A stretch of 55,270 bases of DNA from JBGTLU01 sp041743935 (GTDB lineage Bacteria > Bacteroidota > Bacteroidia > Sphingobacteriales > Sphingobacteriaceae): NCBI GenBank assembly GCA_041743935.1, contig JBGTLU010000043.1, positions 1 through 55,270 on the forward strand, given 5' to 3'. The notes below the pieces were generated by a model, which was given only the letters and a program-made list of their open reading frames with translations, was not told the origin of the DNA and made no database searches. The position numbers and the translations under genes were made by a program. Shown here piece after piece: positions 43,954-53,154 of this stretch (position 1 is the stretch's first letter; every line of letters starts with the position of its first letter).

Positions 43954-43993
43954 GAAGCCCGAGAAATAATTTCTCGGGCTTCGCTATTTTTTT
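43954..43993 (+). terminator. intrinsic terminator of the secreted-protein gene
   Basis: A perfect 13-base stem (43954-43966 pairs with 43970-43982, GAAGCCCGAGAAA with TTTCTCGGGCTTC) around loop TAA is followed by GCTA and seven T's. The T-run reaches the alaS stop codon. It lies between convergent genes but the T-run favours the plus strand. Confidence 0.93.
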
Positions 43994-46652
43994 ATGATTG
44001 TATTATCATTTTTGCTTTTGCCAAAGCATTATCAATGCCTTTCACATCTTTACCACCGGCTGTAGCATAAAAAGCTTGTCCGCCACCACCACCTTGTATT
44101 TCTTTACCCAATTCGCGGATGATATTAGAAGCGTTTAGGTTTTTATCTTTTACTAAATTTTCTGATATAATTACCGTAAGATGAGCTTTATCCTGTATTT
44201 CGGCACCAATTACTAAAAATAAATTCTCTACCGAATTTTTTAATTCAAATGCTAGATTTTTTATTGCATCTGCAGAGGGTATATCTAGTTTAGCAGCAAT
44301 AAACGTAACATTATTAATTTGTATAGCATCGGCAAGTAATTTTTGTTTAGCTCCCATTGCTTTTTGAAGTATGGATTGCTCTAAACTCTTTCTCATTTTA
44401 TTATTTTCATCCAACAGTTCATTCAATGCTTTAATAACATCTGGTGGATTTTTTAATAGTTCAACCACTTTATCTAACTGTGCTAATTGCTCATTAAGGT
44501 ATTGTTCAGCTTTATCGGCAGTTATTGCTTCAATTCTTCTTACTCCTGCTGCTACTGCACTTTCGGAGGTGATTTTAAAATAGCCAATTTTTCCAGTTGC
44601 TTGCACATGCGTTCCTCCGCATAATTCTTTTGAGAAGGTATCATCAAAAGTAATGACTCTTACAAATTCACCATATTTTTCGCCAAAAAGTGCAGTAACT
44701 CCAGATGCAATAGCAGCATCATACGGCACATTTCTTTCTTCTTTTAGTTGGATATTTTCTCTGATTTTTTGATTAACGATGGATTCTATTTGCAATAGCT
44801 CTTCGTTTGTAACTTTAGCAAAATGCGAAAAATCAAAACGCAAATAATCAGCATTCACCAACGAACCTTTTTGGTTCACATGGCTTCCTAAGACTTGCTT
44901 TAATGCCGCGTGTAATAAGTGCGTAGCCGAATGATTATTTTCGGTTAATGTTCTTGATTTATTATCAACAGAAGCAACAAAACTTACTAATAAGTCTGAT
45001 GGTAATTTATCAGTAAAATGAATTATTTGATTGTTTTCTTTTTTTGTATCAACAATAAAAATCGTTTCCTCCTCAGATTGTAATACACCGGTATCTCCTA
45101 CTTGTCCACCACTTTCGGGGTAAAATGGTGTATTATCCAATATAAGTTGATATTGCTCTTTACTTTTAGTTTTTACTTTCCGATATTTTACAATAGAAGA
45201 CTTTACAGAAACAAAATCATACCCAACAAATTCTGTTGTTTTATCTTCTCCTACAAGCACCCAATCTTCGGTTTCAAGTGTTGTTGCAGACCGCGAGCGA
45301 GTTTTTTGTTTTTGCAGTTCGAAATTAAAGCCATCCATATCTACTGCCAAATTTTTTTCTTTTGCTAGTAAATGGGTTAAATCTATCGGGAAACCGTACG
45401 TATCAAATAGTTCAAAGGCAAAATCACCTTTAATGATTTGATTTGATTTTACATATTTATCAAAACGTTGAATGCCAGTGGATAACGTACGAAGAAAAGC
45501 ATTTTCTTCTTCCTTAATAACCTTTTGAACAAAATCTTGCTGTGCATACAACTCCGGAAAAACATCTTTAAACTGTTTGGCCAAAAGCGGAATTAAAGAA
45601 TATAAAAATGCCTCTTTGAAACCTAAAAAGGTGTATCCGTACCTCACTGCTCTTCTCAAAATTCTGCGAATTACATAACCAGCACCGGTATTGGAGGGCA
45701 ATTGACCATCGGTTATGGTAAAAGCAATGGCACGTATGTGGTCTGCAATAACTCGCATGGCAATATTGCTAGCCTCAGATTTTCTATCTGTTTCATTTAC
45801 GCGGTTTTGTGTATATGGTATTCCTGATTTTTGTGCAACAAACTGAATTAATGGTTGAAAAATATCCGTATCATAGTTTGAGGTTTTACCTTGTAAAGCC
45901 ATGCATAATCTCTCGAAACCCATGCCTGTATCAACATGTTTTGCAGGCAAAACTTGCAAACTTCCATTAGCCATCCGCTGAAATTGCATGAATACATTAT
46001 TCCAAATTTCAACTACTTGCGGATGATCTGCATTTACAAGTGTCTTGCCGTCGGTGATTGCACGTTCTGTGTTTGGTCTTAGGTCGATATGAATTTCTGT
46101 ACAGGGGCCACATGGTCCAGTATCGCCCATTTCCCAAAAATTATCTTTTTTGTTTCCGTTGATTATTCTGTCTTCGGCAATAAATTGTTTCCAAATATCA
46201 TACGATTCAATATCTCTGTCTAATCCTTGGTTTTCATCACCCTCAAAAACACTTACATATAATCTGTCTTTATCTAGTTTGTAAATCTCTGTTAATAGTT
46301 CCCATGCCCATGAAATTGCTTCTTTTTTAAAATATCCATTTTGAGGGTTTTTAGGATCACCAAAGCTCCAATTACCAAGCATCTCAAAAAGGGTATGATG
46401 ATACGTATCAATACCAACTTCTTCTAAATCATTGTGTTTTCCAGAAACGCGCAAACATTTTTGAGTATTTGCTACACGCGGATATTTAATATGAGAATTT
46501 CCTAAAAAAATATCTTTAAATGGTGCCATTCCAGAATTTATGAACAACAATGTTGGATCATTTTTTACCACAATGGGTGCTGATGATACAATATGGTGGT
46601 TTTTGGATGCAAAAAAATCTAAAAATGCTTTACGAATTTCGTTGGCGGTCAT
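43992..46652 (-). CDS. alaS: alanine--tRNA ligase
   Basis: The 886-residue class II synthetase has the catalytic core (DFFASKNHHIVSSAPIV, TLLFINSGMAPFKD), anticodon-independent recognition region, editing domain with zinc motif HSATHLLHAAL and ELCGGTHV, and the C-Ala domain ending GGGGQAFYATAGG. Full length. It is divergent from the M23 peptidase gene, with 128 bases between; a TATTTTTG box lies 14 bases before its ATG. Confidence 0.98.
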   Translation of the reverse strand: MTANEIRKAFLDFFASKNHHIVSSAPIVVKNDPTLLFINSGMAPFKDIFLGNSHIKYPRVANTQKCLRVSGKHNDLEEVGIDTYHHTLFEMLGNWSFGDPKNPQNGYFKKEAISWAWELLTEIYKLDKDRLYVSVFEGDENQGLDRDIESYDIWKQFIAEDRIINGNKKDNFWEMGDTGPCGPCTEIHIDLRPNTERAITDGKTLVNADHPQVVEIWNNVFMQFQRMANGSLQVLPAKHVDTGMGFERLCMALQGKTSNYDTDIFQPLIQFVAQKSGIPYTQNRVNETDRKSEASNIAMRVIADHIRAIAFTITDGQLPSNTGAGYVIRRILRRAVRYGYTFLGFKEAFLYSLIPLLAKQFKDVFPELYAQQDFVQKVIKEEENAFLRTLSTGIQRFDKYVKSNQIIKGDFAFELFDTYGFPIDLTHLLAKEKNLAVDMDGFNFELQKQKTRSRSATTLETEDWVLVGEDKTTEFVGYDFVSVKSSIVKYRKVKTKSKEQYQLILDNTPFYPESGGQVGDTGVLQSEEETIFIVDTKKENNQIIHFTDKLPSDLLVSFVASVDNKSRTLTENNHSATHLLHAALKQVLGSHVNQKGSLVNADYLRFDFSHFAKVTNEELLQIESIVNQKIRENIQLKEERNVPYDAAIASGVTALFGEKYGEFVRVITFDDTFSKELCGGTHVQATGKIGYFKITSESAVAAGVRRIEAITADKAEQYLNEQLAQLDKVVELLKNPPDVIKALNELLDENNKMRKSLEQSILQKAMGAKQKLLADAIQINNVTFIAAKLDIPSADAIKNLAFELKNSVENLFLVIGAEIQDKAHLTVIISENLVKDKNLNASNIIRELGKEIQGGGGGQAFYATAGGKDVKGIDNALAKAKMIIQS

Positions 46653-46666
46653 ACATAAAATTTTGC

Positions 46667-46674
46667 CAAAAATA
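46667..46674 (-). promoter_or_regulatory. candidate -7 element of alaS
   Basis: On the minus strand this is TATTTTTG, an exact match, 14 bases before the alaS ATG. No -33 is evident. Confidence 0.4.
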
Positions 46675-46709
46675 CTTTTTTGAAACGATTTGTAATTTTT
46701 TAATGTTTA

Positions 46710-46742
46710 TTTGTTTAACTAAACTGATTATTAGTATCTTCG
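46710..46742 (+). promoter_or_regulatory. promoter of the M23 peptidase-MerR operon
   Basis: TTTG (46710-46713) is followed after 21 bases by TATCTTCG (46735-46742), a -7 box with one mismatch. The leader to the ATG would be about 33 bases. Confidence 0.5.
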
Positions 46743-46780
46743 CCGAGCTCAATTAAAGTCGAACCAACTAAAATTAATTC

Positions 46781-47749
46781 ATGGCTAAAGTAAAATACTA
46801 CTACAACACCAATACCTTAAAGTATGAAAAAGTTGAAGTTAGTATCGGAAAACGATTAGGACGATTCGTAGGTTTTTTATCTGCAGTTGTCGTATTTTCT
46901 GCTGCTGTTATCGCTCTTGCATATGCATATTTAGATTCTCCCAAAGAGAAACAACTAAAACGTGAGATAAACCAGCTTACACTTCAATACGAAATTCTAC
47001 AGAAAAGAGTAAAAACACTGGATAAGGTGATGTTTGATTTACAAGAAAGAGATGACAATATCTATCGTGTAATTTTTGAGGCTGAACCTATACCTGCAGA
47101 AGAACGTTATGCCGGTTTTGGTGGTGTAAATAGATACAGAGATATCAGTGATTTTGATTACTCGGCATTAATGATTGAAACAACCAAAAAAATTGATCAA
47201 TTAACCAAACAAGCCTACATCCAATCTAAATCTTACGATTTTTTAATAAAGGAAACCAAGAAAAAAGCAGAGCTTTTATCCTCAATACCTGCAATACAGC
47301 CCATTGCCAACAAAGATTTAAAACGTATGGCATCTGGTTATGGTTATCGTATTCATCCAATATACAAAACCCAAAAAATGCATACCGGTATGGACTTTAC
47401 TGCACCAGCAGGTACTGAAATTTATGCTACTGGAGACGGTGTAGTAAGCAAAGCTGGTTTTGAAAGGGGTTATGGTAATTGTGTTACTATTTCACATGGT
47501 TTTGGATATACCACCCTATATGGTCACATGAGTAGAATTAAAGTACGTGCTGGGCAAAGAGTGAAACGTGGTGAAGTGATAGGATTTGTTGGAAATACGG
47601 GGGTATCTATGGCACCGCACTTACACTACGAGGTTCACAAAAATGGAAATCCAGTAAATCCAATTAATTTTTACTTTAATGACCTTACTCCGGCAGAGTA
47701 CGAGCGAATGTTAGAAATGTCTGCAAGGGCAAACCAATCTTTCGACTAA
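46781..47749 (+). CDS. M23 family metallopeptidase
   Basis: The 322-residue protein has one N-terminal membrane segment (FVGFLSAVVVFSAAVIALAYAYL), a coiled coil (about 65-95), a linker, and a LytM/M23 domain with zinc ligands in KMHTGMDF and HLHYEVH; both motifs are intact, so it should be catalytically active against peptidoglycan. Such coiled-coil LytM proteins in this phylum are cell-wall hydrolases or amidase activators. The stop overlaps the next start (TAATG), so translation is coupled to the MerR gene. Confidence 0.94.
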   Translation: MAKVKYYYNTNTLKYEKVEVSIGKRLGRFVGFLSAVVVFSAAVIALAYAYLDSPKEKQLKREINQLTLQYEILQKRVKTLDKVMFDLQERDDNIYRVIFEAEPIPAEERYAGFGGVNRYRDISDFDYSALMIETTKKIDQLTKQAYIQSKSYDFLIKETKKKAELLSSIPAIQPIANKDLKRMASGYGYRIHPIYKTQKMHTGMDFTAPAGTEIYATGDGVVSKAGFERGYGNCVTISHGFGYTTLYGHMSRIKVRAGQRVKRGEVIGFVGNTGVSMAPHLHYEVHKNGNPVNPINFYFNDLTPAEYERMLEMSARANQSFD

Positions 47750-48084
47750 TGCCATACAAGGACCGAGAAATACAAAAGTTATATTATTCTATTGGTGAAG
47801 TTGCCAAATTATTTGATGTAAACCCTTCCCTCATCCGATTTTGGGAAAAAGAATTTGATATTCTCCAACCAAAAAAAAACAGAAAGGGTAATAGACTTTT
47901 CTCTCCAGACGATGTTGATAATCTTAAAATAATCTATCATTTAGTTAAGGAAAAGGGGTTTACGCTCCAAGGGGCTAAAGATTATTTGAAAACAAATAAG
48001 CATTCTGAGACCGATCGTCAAAAAATTATTGACTCTTTAACCAAACTAAAAAGTTTTTTAGTAGAGCTTAAAAACGAGTTGTAA
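47749..48084 (+). CDS. MerR-family transcriptional regulator, short form
   Basis: The 111-residue protein has a MerR winged helix (YYSIGEVAKLFDVNPSLIRF, then EKEFDILQPKKNRKGNRLF) and a helix that would form the dimer coil, but no C-terminal effector-binding domain. It probably binds DNA as a small dimer without a small-molecule ligand. Its start codon overlaps the stop of the M23 gene, so the two should be made together; what it controls is not visible. Confidence 0.88.
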   Translation: MPYKDREIQKLYYSIGEVAKLFDVNPSLIRFWEKEFDILQPKKNRKGNRLFSPDDVDNLKIIYHLVKEKGFTLQGAKDYLKTNKHSETDRQKIIDSLTKLKSFLVELKNEL

Positions 48085-48129
48085 TAAATTAATATTGAAT
48101 TAATTTAAAAATTTTATCTTCATCCTTTG

Positions 48130-48936
48130 ATGAAGAATCTAATATTAAATCTCTTGCTTTTCGGTTTATTATTTAATTCCGTAAAGGCTCAAAACGTAAA
48201 CCTTGGTGCCAGATTTGGTGCTTTAGGAGGTTCTAGTGTTGCTCTCAGTGGTGCCGGAAATGTTGCCGGAAACCCATCTGGGATTGCAAATACTGATTTA
48301 ATTTTTCTAGGCATTTCTTACGAAAGTAGGTTTAGCAATAGTGAAGTTGCAACTAAAACTGCTATGGCTGTACTTCCTTTAAAGGGCAATACATTTGGTT
48401 TATTATTTAATTCTTATGGCTTTGAATTGTTTAAAGAACAACAAATTAGTCTATCCTATGCTCGTATTTTAAGCGATAGAATTACAGCTGGTGTTAAATT
48501 TAATTATCACTCGCTAGAAATTTCTGGATTCCCTAATCAATCCGCATTCTCAGTAGAAGCAGGCATACAAGGCAAGGTTATAGATCAACTAATTTTGGGT
48601 GCCCGAATTGCTAATCCTAACAAAGCCAATTATGAGGGCGCTGTAGCAGCTGATTTACCGGTACTTTTTGAAATTGGTGCTGCATATCAGTTCAGTGAAA
48701 AAATAACCATATCTACCGAAATAGAAAAAATACAAGGATTTGACCCCGATATAAAAAGTGGAGTTGAATACAAGCCATTAGAATTTTTGTATTTGAGAGG
48801 AGGTTTATCTTTAAAACCTTTCAGACAATTTGGAGGATTAGGTTTGGATTACAAGGGATTTTTATTCGATTTGGGAATTTCTACTCACCCATCGCTTGGA
48901 TATACACCACAACTTTCACTGAGCTATGCGTTTTAA
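48130..48936 (+). CDS. predicted outer-membrane beta-barrel protein (PorV/PorQ-like)
   Basis: The 268-residue protein starts at ATG 48130 (a TTG one codon earlier is less likely) with a signal peptide (LILNLLLFGLLFNSVKAQ). The NLGARFGALGGSSVALSG and NPSGIAN motifs are the opening of the PorV/PorQ-type barrels. It ends with Phe, as outer-membrane barrels do. PorV proteins act in type IX secretion or as FadL-like channels; this one is short and unassigned. Its end overlaps the next gene by 11 bases, so the two are coupled. Confidence 0.75.
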   Translation: MKNLILNLLLFGLLFNSVKAQNVNLGARFGALGGSSVALSGAGNVAGNPSGIANTDLIFLGISYESRFSNSEVATKTAMAVLPLKGNTFGLLFNSYGFELFKEQQISLSYARILSDRITAGVKFNYHSLEISGFPNQSAFSVEAGIQGKVIDQLILGARIANPNKANYEGAVAADLPVLFEIGAAYQFSEKITISTEIEKIQGFDPDIKSGVEYKPLEFLYLRGGLSLKPFRQFGGLGLDYKGFLFDLGISTHPSLGYTPQLSLSYAF

Positions 48937-50992
48937 ATTATTGTTGATTTTTTTTGGAGTCTTCACCTTGCTTTTAAGTTCTAATGCTTATGGTCAACGA
49001 GAAATTGACCCTATCATAGAAGAACTTATAGAATCCCTAGCAGAAGATGCGCCCGAAGATTTTGATTTAACCACGGTAACGGAACAATTATACTACTATC
49101 GGAGGTTTCCATTAAACATTAACAAAGCTACGGCTGAAGAGCTAAAAACTCTATATATCCTCAATCAATTACAAATTACATCACTGCTTACTTATATAAA
49201 CACTAATGGGCCATTAATAGATATCTTAGAACTACAATCCGTAGATTTTTTTGATGAAAGATCCATTCAATATTTAATTCTTTTTGCAAGCATAAATCCT
49301 CCAACTGGTTTTGAAAAATTTACTTTTAAAAGTTTGATACAAGATGGTAATCATGATTTAATGATGCGATATGGGCAAATTTTACAAACTCAACGTGGTT
49401 TTTTGCCAGATACTGGACAAGCAAGCAGGTATTTAGGCAGTCCAGAGAGATTATACTTGCGCTATCGATATAATTGGGGAGATAAAATATCCATAGGGCT
49501 TAATGCCGAAAAAGATCCAGGAGAACAATTTTTTTCAGGGGCACAAAAAAATGGTTTTGATTTTTATTCTGGTAATCTGTTTATAAGAAATTTTGGGAAA
49601 CTAGAAAAGTTAATCATTGGAGATTATTCATTACAATTTGGGCAAGGTGTTGGACTATGGTCGGGTTTGGCTTTTGGAAAAGGTGCTGATTTATTATCTA
49701 TCACAAAACCAGATATTGGCTTAAGACCCTATGGCTCGGTAAATGAAGTTGGATTTTTAAGAGGTATTTCAGGAACTTTAAAATTTAATAAACTAAGTAT
49801 TACCCCATTTATATCGTATAAAAAAGTGGGTGCAAGTGTAAATTTACCCGATACTTTAAGTGCAGAGGAAGCATTTATAAGCTCCATTAATCAAACCGGT
49901 TTACACAGAACAACCGGTGAAATAGCGCGACGAAATAGTTTAACCGAAACCACATATGGCACTAATGTTAAATATGCACTAAACAATCGATTAAGCATAG
50001 GAGCAACTGCCTACAAAACAGAATTTGATAAACCTATTCAACGAAATACACAACCATATAATCAGTTCGATTTTTCGGGTAAAGAATTAACCGTTGCTTC
50101 TGCCAACTATTCTTTTGCTTACCAAAATATATACTTATTTGGAGAAGCCGCCCATAGCATAAATGCCGGTTGGGGATTTCTAAATGGAGCGTTAATTAGT
50201 TTATCGCCGCAAATAACTACTGCACTACTTTACAGAAGTTATGACCGGAATTTTCATACTTTTTTGAGTGCTCCGGTGAGTGAAGGCAGCAGAGCAATAA
50301 ACGAAAAAGGGTTTTATACTGGATTAAACATTCGGTTCTCAAGACGTTGGGAATGGGTTACTTATGCAGATTTTTTTCAGTTCCCATGGTTACGTTTTCA
50401 GGTAGATGCCCCATCAAGTGGGTATGAAGTATTATCGCAGGTTACACACAGACCAAACAGAAATACACAACTTTATTTCAGATTTAAACAAGAATCTAAA
50501 GAACGAAACGTGCGCATACCTGGTTCTGTAACAAATTCCATAAAAGCCGGTATAAAAAACAATTACAGAATACAAGTAGATTATAAATTAAGCGATAGAT
50601 TTACTCTTAAAAACAGAGCAGAATTTGCTACTTATGATTTTAACGGAACATCCAAAAATGGGTACTTGGTTTATCAAGATATTAATTTTACTTCGCCCAA
50701 TAATAAATTGAATCTTAATGTACGATATGCAATATTTGATACTCAATCTTTTGATACTCGCCTTTTTGCTTTCGAAAGCAACGTGTTATATGCTTATTCC
50801 ATCACGTCGCACCAAGGAAGAGGTACACGTTTTTATGCTACTGCAAGGTATAGGGTAAAAAGAGGAATCGATTTTTGGGTCAGGTATACTATTTTTGATT
50901 ATGATGATAGAGAATTCATTGGTTCAGGTCTAGATAGGATACCTGGTAATATACGTTCAGATGTAGTTGCCCAATTACGTTTTCAATTTTAA
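48926..50992 (+). CDS. ComEA-like helix-hairpin-helix protein with C-terminal beta-barrel
   Basis: The 688-residue protein has a signal peptide (ending AYGQ), an acidic N-terminal stretch and an HhH region at residues 63-118 (LNINKATAEELKTL, then TNGPLIDILELQSV) that matches the ComEA pattern. However, both GxG hairpin turns are lost: ILN replaces the first and DFF the second. The remaining 550 residues are beta-rich with Tyr/Phe/Arg-laden strands (RLYLRYRYNWGDKISIGLN, LIIGDYSLQFGQGVGLW), consistent with a large outer-membrane barrel that ends in Phe. It is followed after 67 bases by comEC. The domain combination is unusual. Confidence 0.8.
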   Translation: MRFKLLLIFFGVFTLLLSSNAYGQREIDPIIEELIESLAEDAPEDFDLTTVTEQLYYYRRFPLNINKATAEELKTLYILNQLQITSLLTYINTNGPLIDILELQSVDFFDERSIQYLILFASINPPTGFEKFTFKSLIQDGNHDLMMRYGQILQTQRGFLPDTGQASRYLGSPERLYLRYRYNWGDKISIGLNAEKDPGEQFFSGAQKNGFDFYSGNLFIRNFGKLEKLIIGDYSLQFGQGVGLWSGLAFGKGADLLSITKPDIGLRPYGSVNEVGFLRGISGTLKFNKLSITPFISYKKVGASVNLPDTLSAEEAFISSINQTGLHRTTGEIARRNSLTETTYGTNVKYALNNRLSIGATAYKTEFDKPIQRNTQPYNQFDFSGKELTVASANYSFAYQNIYLFGEAAHSINAGWGFLNGALISLSPQITTALLYRSYDRNFHTFLSAPVSEGSRAINEKGFYTGLNIRFSRRWEWVTYADFFQFPWLRFQVDAPSSGYEVLSQVTHRPNRNTQLYFRFKQESKERNVRIPGSVTNSIKAGIKNNYRIQVDYKLSDRFTLKNRAEFATYDFNGTSKNGYLVYQDINFTSPNNKLNLNVRYAIFDTQSFDTRLFAFESNVLYAYSITSHQGRGTRFYATARYRVKRGIDFWVRYTIFDYDDREFIGSGLDRIPGNIRSDVVAQLRFQF

Positions 50993-51059
50993 ATTGCTAA
51001 AATCAAAATTGTTGTAAATTTTAAAATTTCTATCTAAGTTTAATCAGAATTAACTGGTT

Positions 51060-53153
51060 ATGCTTCGGATTGAACTTGCTCAGTTACCTGCATTAAGGCT
51101 ATTATTTCCGATAATCTGCGGAATTTATTTGGCCAATTATTATCCATTTTTAGATATTTCTAATTGGATAGTTACCATTTTATGTGCCTGCTTTATCCTA
51201 ATTTTATACTTAAATTATCAATATAAAAAATTAGGTGGATCGAAAATAAAACGATTAGTTGGGTATTTAATTTATGGCTGGATATTACTATTTAGCTACC
51301 ACCAAACTTTACTAACGCAACAAATAAATAACCAAAACCATTTTAGCAAAATTAAAGGTGAATTTATTACCGTAATGGTAGATGAACAAGTACAAAACAA
51401 AAATGGTATCTCCAGAGTAAAAGTAAGAGTAAAAAATGTACTAGATTCTACTGGTATATTCCCAACCAAAGGGAATTTACTTTTAGCCTATAAAACGGCC
51501 GGAATAGAAACTCTTTATTACGGAGACGAATTAATTATACCTATAAACTATAGAGAAATTACGGGCCCACAAAACCCTTATGAGTTTGATTATAAAACAT
51601 ATTTATCCCACAAAAATATCTACCACCAACAATTCATACAGGCAATTGAGCTAAAACGAATAAGTTCTGACAATGGTAATGCTTTTATTGCAACCACTTT
51701 TGCCATACGAAATACGTGCATTGAAACGTATAAATCATCCATAAAGAATCCGGATCATGCAGCTTTGATTTCAGCCTTTATTTTAGGTTATAGAAGTGAT
51801 TTAAGCAATGAAACTAAAGGCATTTTCGCAAATACCGGAACCATGCATCTATTGGCTGTTTCTGGTTTACATGTAGGTATTTTATTTCTTTTGATTAATC
51901 TATGCTTAACTTTTTTAGACAAAACTAAAACGGGCAGAATCTATAAAGCAATAATTTTTGTATCCCTTTTATCATTTTATGCTATGCTTACCGGATTATC
52001 ACCGGCTGTGTGCAGAGCATCGTTAATGTTGGGATTAATTGTAGTTTCCAGAGCGTTTTCTAGAGCTGCAAACAGTTATAATTCCATTGCTGTTGCAGCT
52101 ATTATTATGCTGTTTATTAATCCATTATCCATCTTTGAAGTTGGTTTCCAACTATCGTTTATTGCAGTAACAGGTATCATTTTTTTTCAACCTAAAATTT
52201 ACGCACTTTGGATTTCTAAATGGTGGATTATGGATAAAATTTGGGCACTAGCAAGTACTGCAATTGCCGCACAATTAGCCACTACCGCAATTTCTATTTA
52301 TTATTTTCATCAATTTCCTAATTATTTTTTACTAGCAAATATTCCGGCCGTTCCTTTAGCAGGCTTTATTTTATATTCCGGATTAGCAGTTTTATTATTT
52401 TCTCCTTTTCCATTTCTTGCCAATTTATTAGGTGCTTTAACCTCCTTTTTATTAGGAATATTAGAATTAATTTTAAAATCAGTGAGTAATTTACCTGGTG
52501 TAATTACAACCGACTTGTGGATAAGTAATTGGCAATTTCTAATTCTTTATGTCATTATGTGCTGTTTAACCATAGCCATAATGTACAAGCAAAAACAGTT
52601 TCTATTTACCAGTATTTTTTGCTTGATGCTTTTTTTAATAGGCTCATCCTATCAAATAATAGAAAATAGCAAACGAAAAGCAGTAATGATTGCGGCAATA
52701 CAAGGTAAAACGGCCATCACTTTTATTGCAAATAAAAATGCTTACCTCTTTTTAAGCGATGATATTACCGAACAACAAATATCCTACTCTTTAAAACCCA
52801 CACTTTCTAAATTCGGTATAAAACGAATAATAAAAATCAATGAAGCAGATATTTTTGAAGATGAAATACTTTATAAAAACAAAAATATAATTCAATTTAT
52901 GGATAAAAAATATGCGATAGTAAGTAATTCTAGTGTTAATTTTGATAAACAACTCGAAGTAGACTATGTCATTTTATCTCAAAATCCGAAAGTTAACCTT
53001 GAAATTTTACAAAAGCAATTCAGTTTTAATGAACTAATTGTAGATAATTCTAATAGTAATTTTTTAGAACAAAAATTTATTCTAGAAAGCTCTACTCAAG
53101 GAATTTATTTTTATTCTACTAAACAATCCAAAGCATTTATAACTTTGTTTTAA
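51060..53153 (+). CDS. comEC: ComEC/Rec2 family competence protein
   Basis: The 697-residue protein has an N-terminal DUF4131 region (two membrane segments and an OB-like beta domain, residues 80-190) and the Competence domain (about 220-500; MHLLAVSGLHVGILFLLINL, GLSPAVCRASLMLG), with many membrane segments. Family members pass single-stranded DNA across the inner membrane. The C-terminal 160 residues replace the usual metallo-hydrolase: I find no HxHxDH motif. The HhH-barrel gene is just upstream and the enoyl-CoA hydratase starts 1 base after its stop. Confidence 0.9.
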   Translation: MLRIELAQLPALRLLFPIICGIYLANYYPFLDISNWIVTILCACFILILYLNYQYKKLGGSKIKRLVGYLIYGWILLFSYHQTLLTQQINNQNHFSKIKGEFITVMVDEQVQNKNGISRVKVRVKNVLDSTGIFPTKGNLLLAYKTAGIETLYYGDELIIPINYREITGPQNPYEFDYKTYLSHKNIYHQQFIQAIELKRISSDNGNAFIATTFAIRNTCIETYKSSIKNPDHAALISAFILGYRSDLSNETKGIFANTGTMHLLAVSGLHVGILFLLINLCLTFLDKTKTGRIYKAIIFVSLLSFYAMLTGLSPAVCRASLMLGLIVVSRAFSRAANSYNSIAVAAIIMLFINPLSIFEVGFQLSFIAVTGIIFFQPKIYALWISKWWIMDKIWALASTAIAAQLATTAISIYYFHQFPNYFLLANIPAVPLAGFILYSGLAVLLFSPFPFLANLLGALTSFLLGILELILKSVSNLPGVITTDLWISNWQFLILYVIMCCLTIAIMYKQKQFLFTSIFCLMLFLIGSSYQIIENSKRKAVMIAAIQGKTAITFIANKNAYLFLSDDITEQQISYSLKPTLSKFGIKRIIKINEADIFEDEILYKNKNIIQFMDKKYAIVSNSSVNFDKQLEVDYVILSQNPKVNLEILQKQFSFNELIVDNSNSNFLEQKFILESSTQGIYFYSTKQSKAFITLF

Positions 53154-53154
53154 T

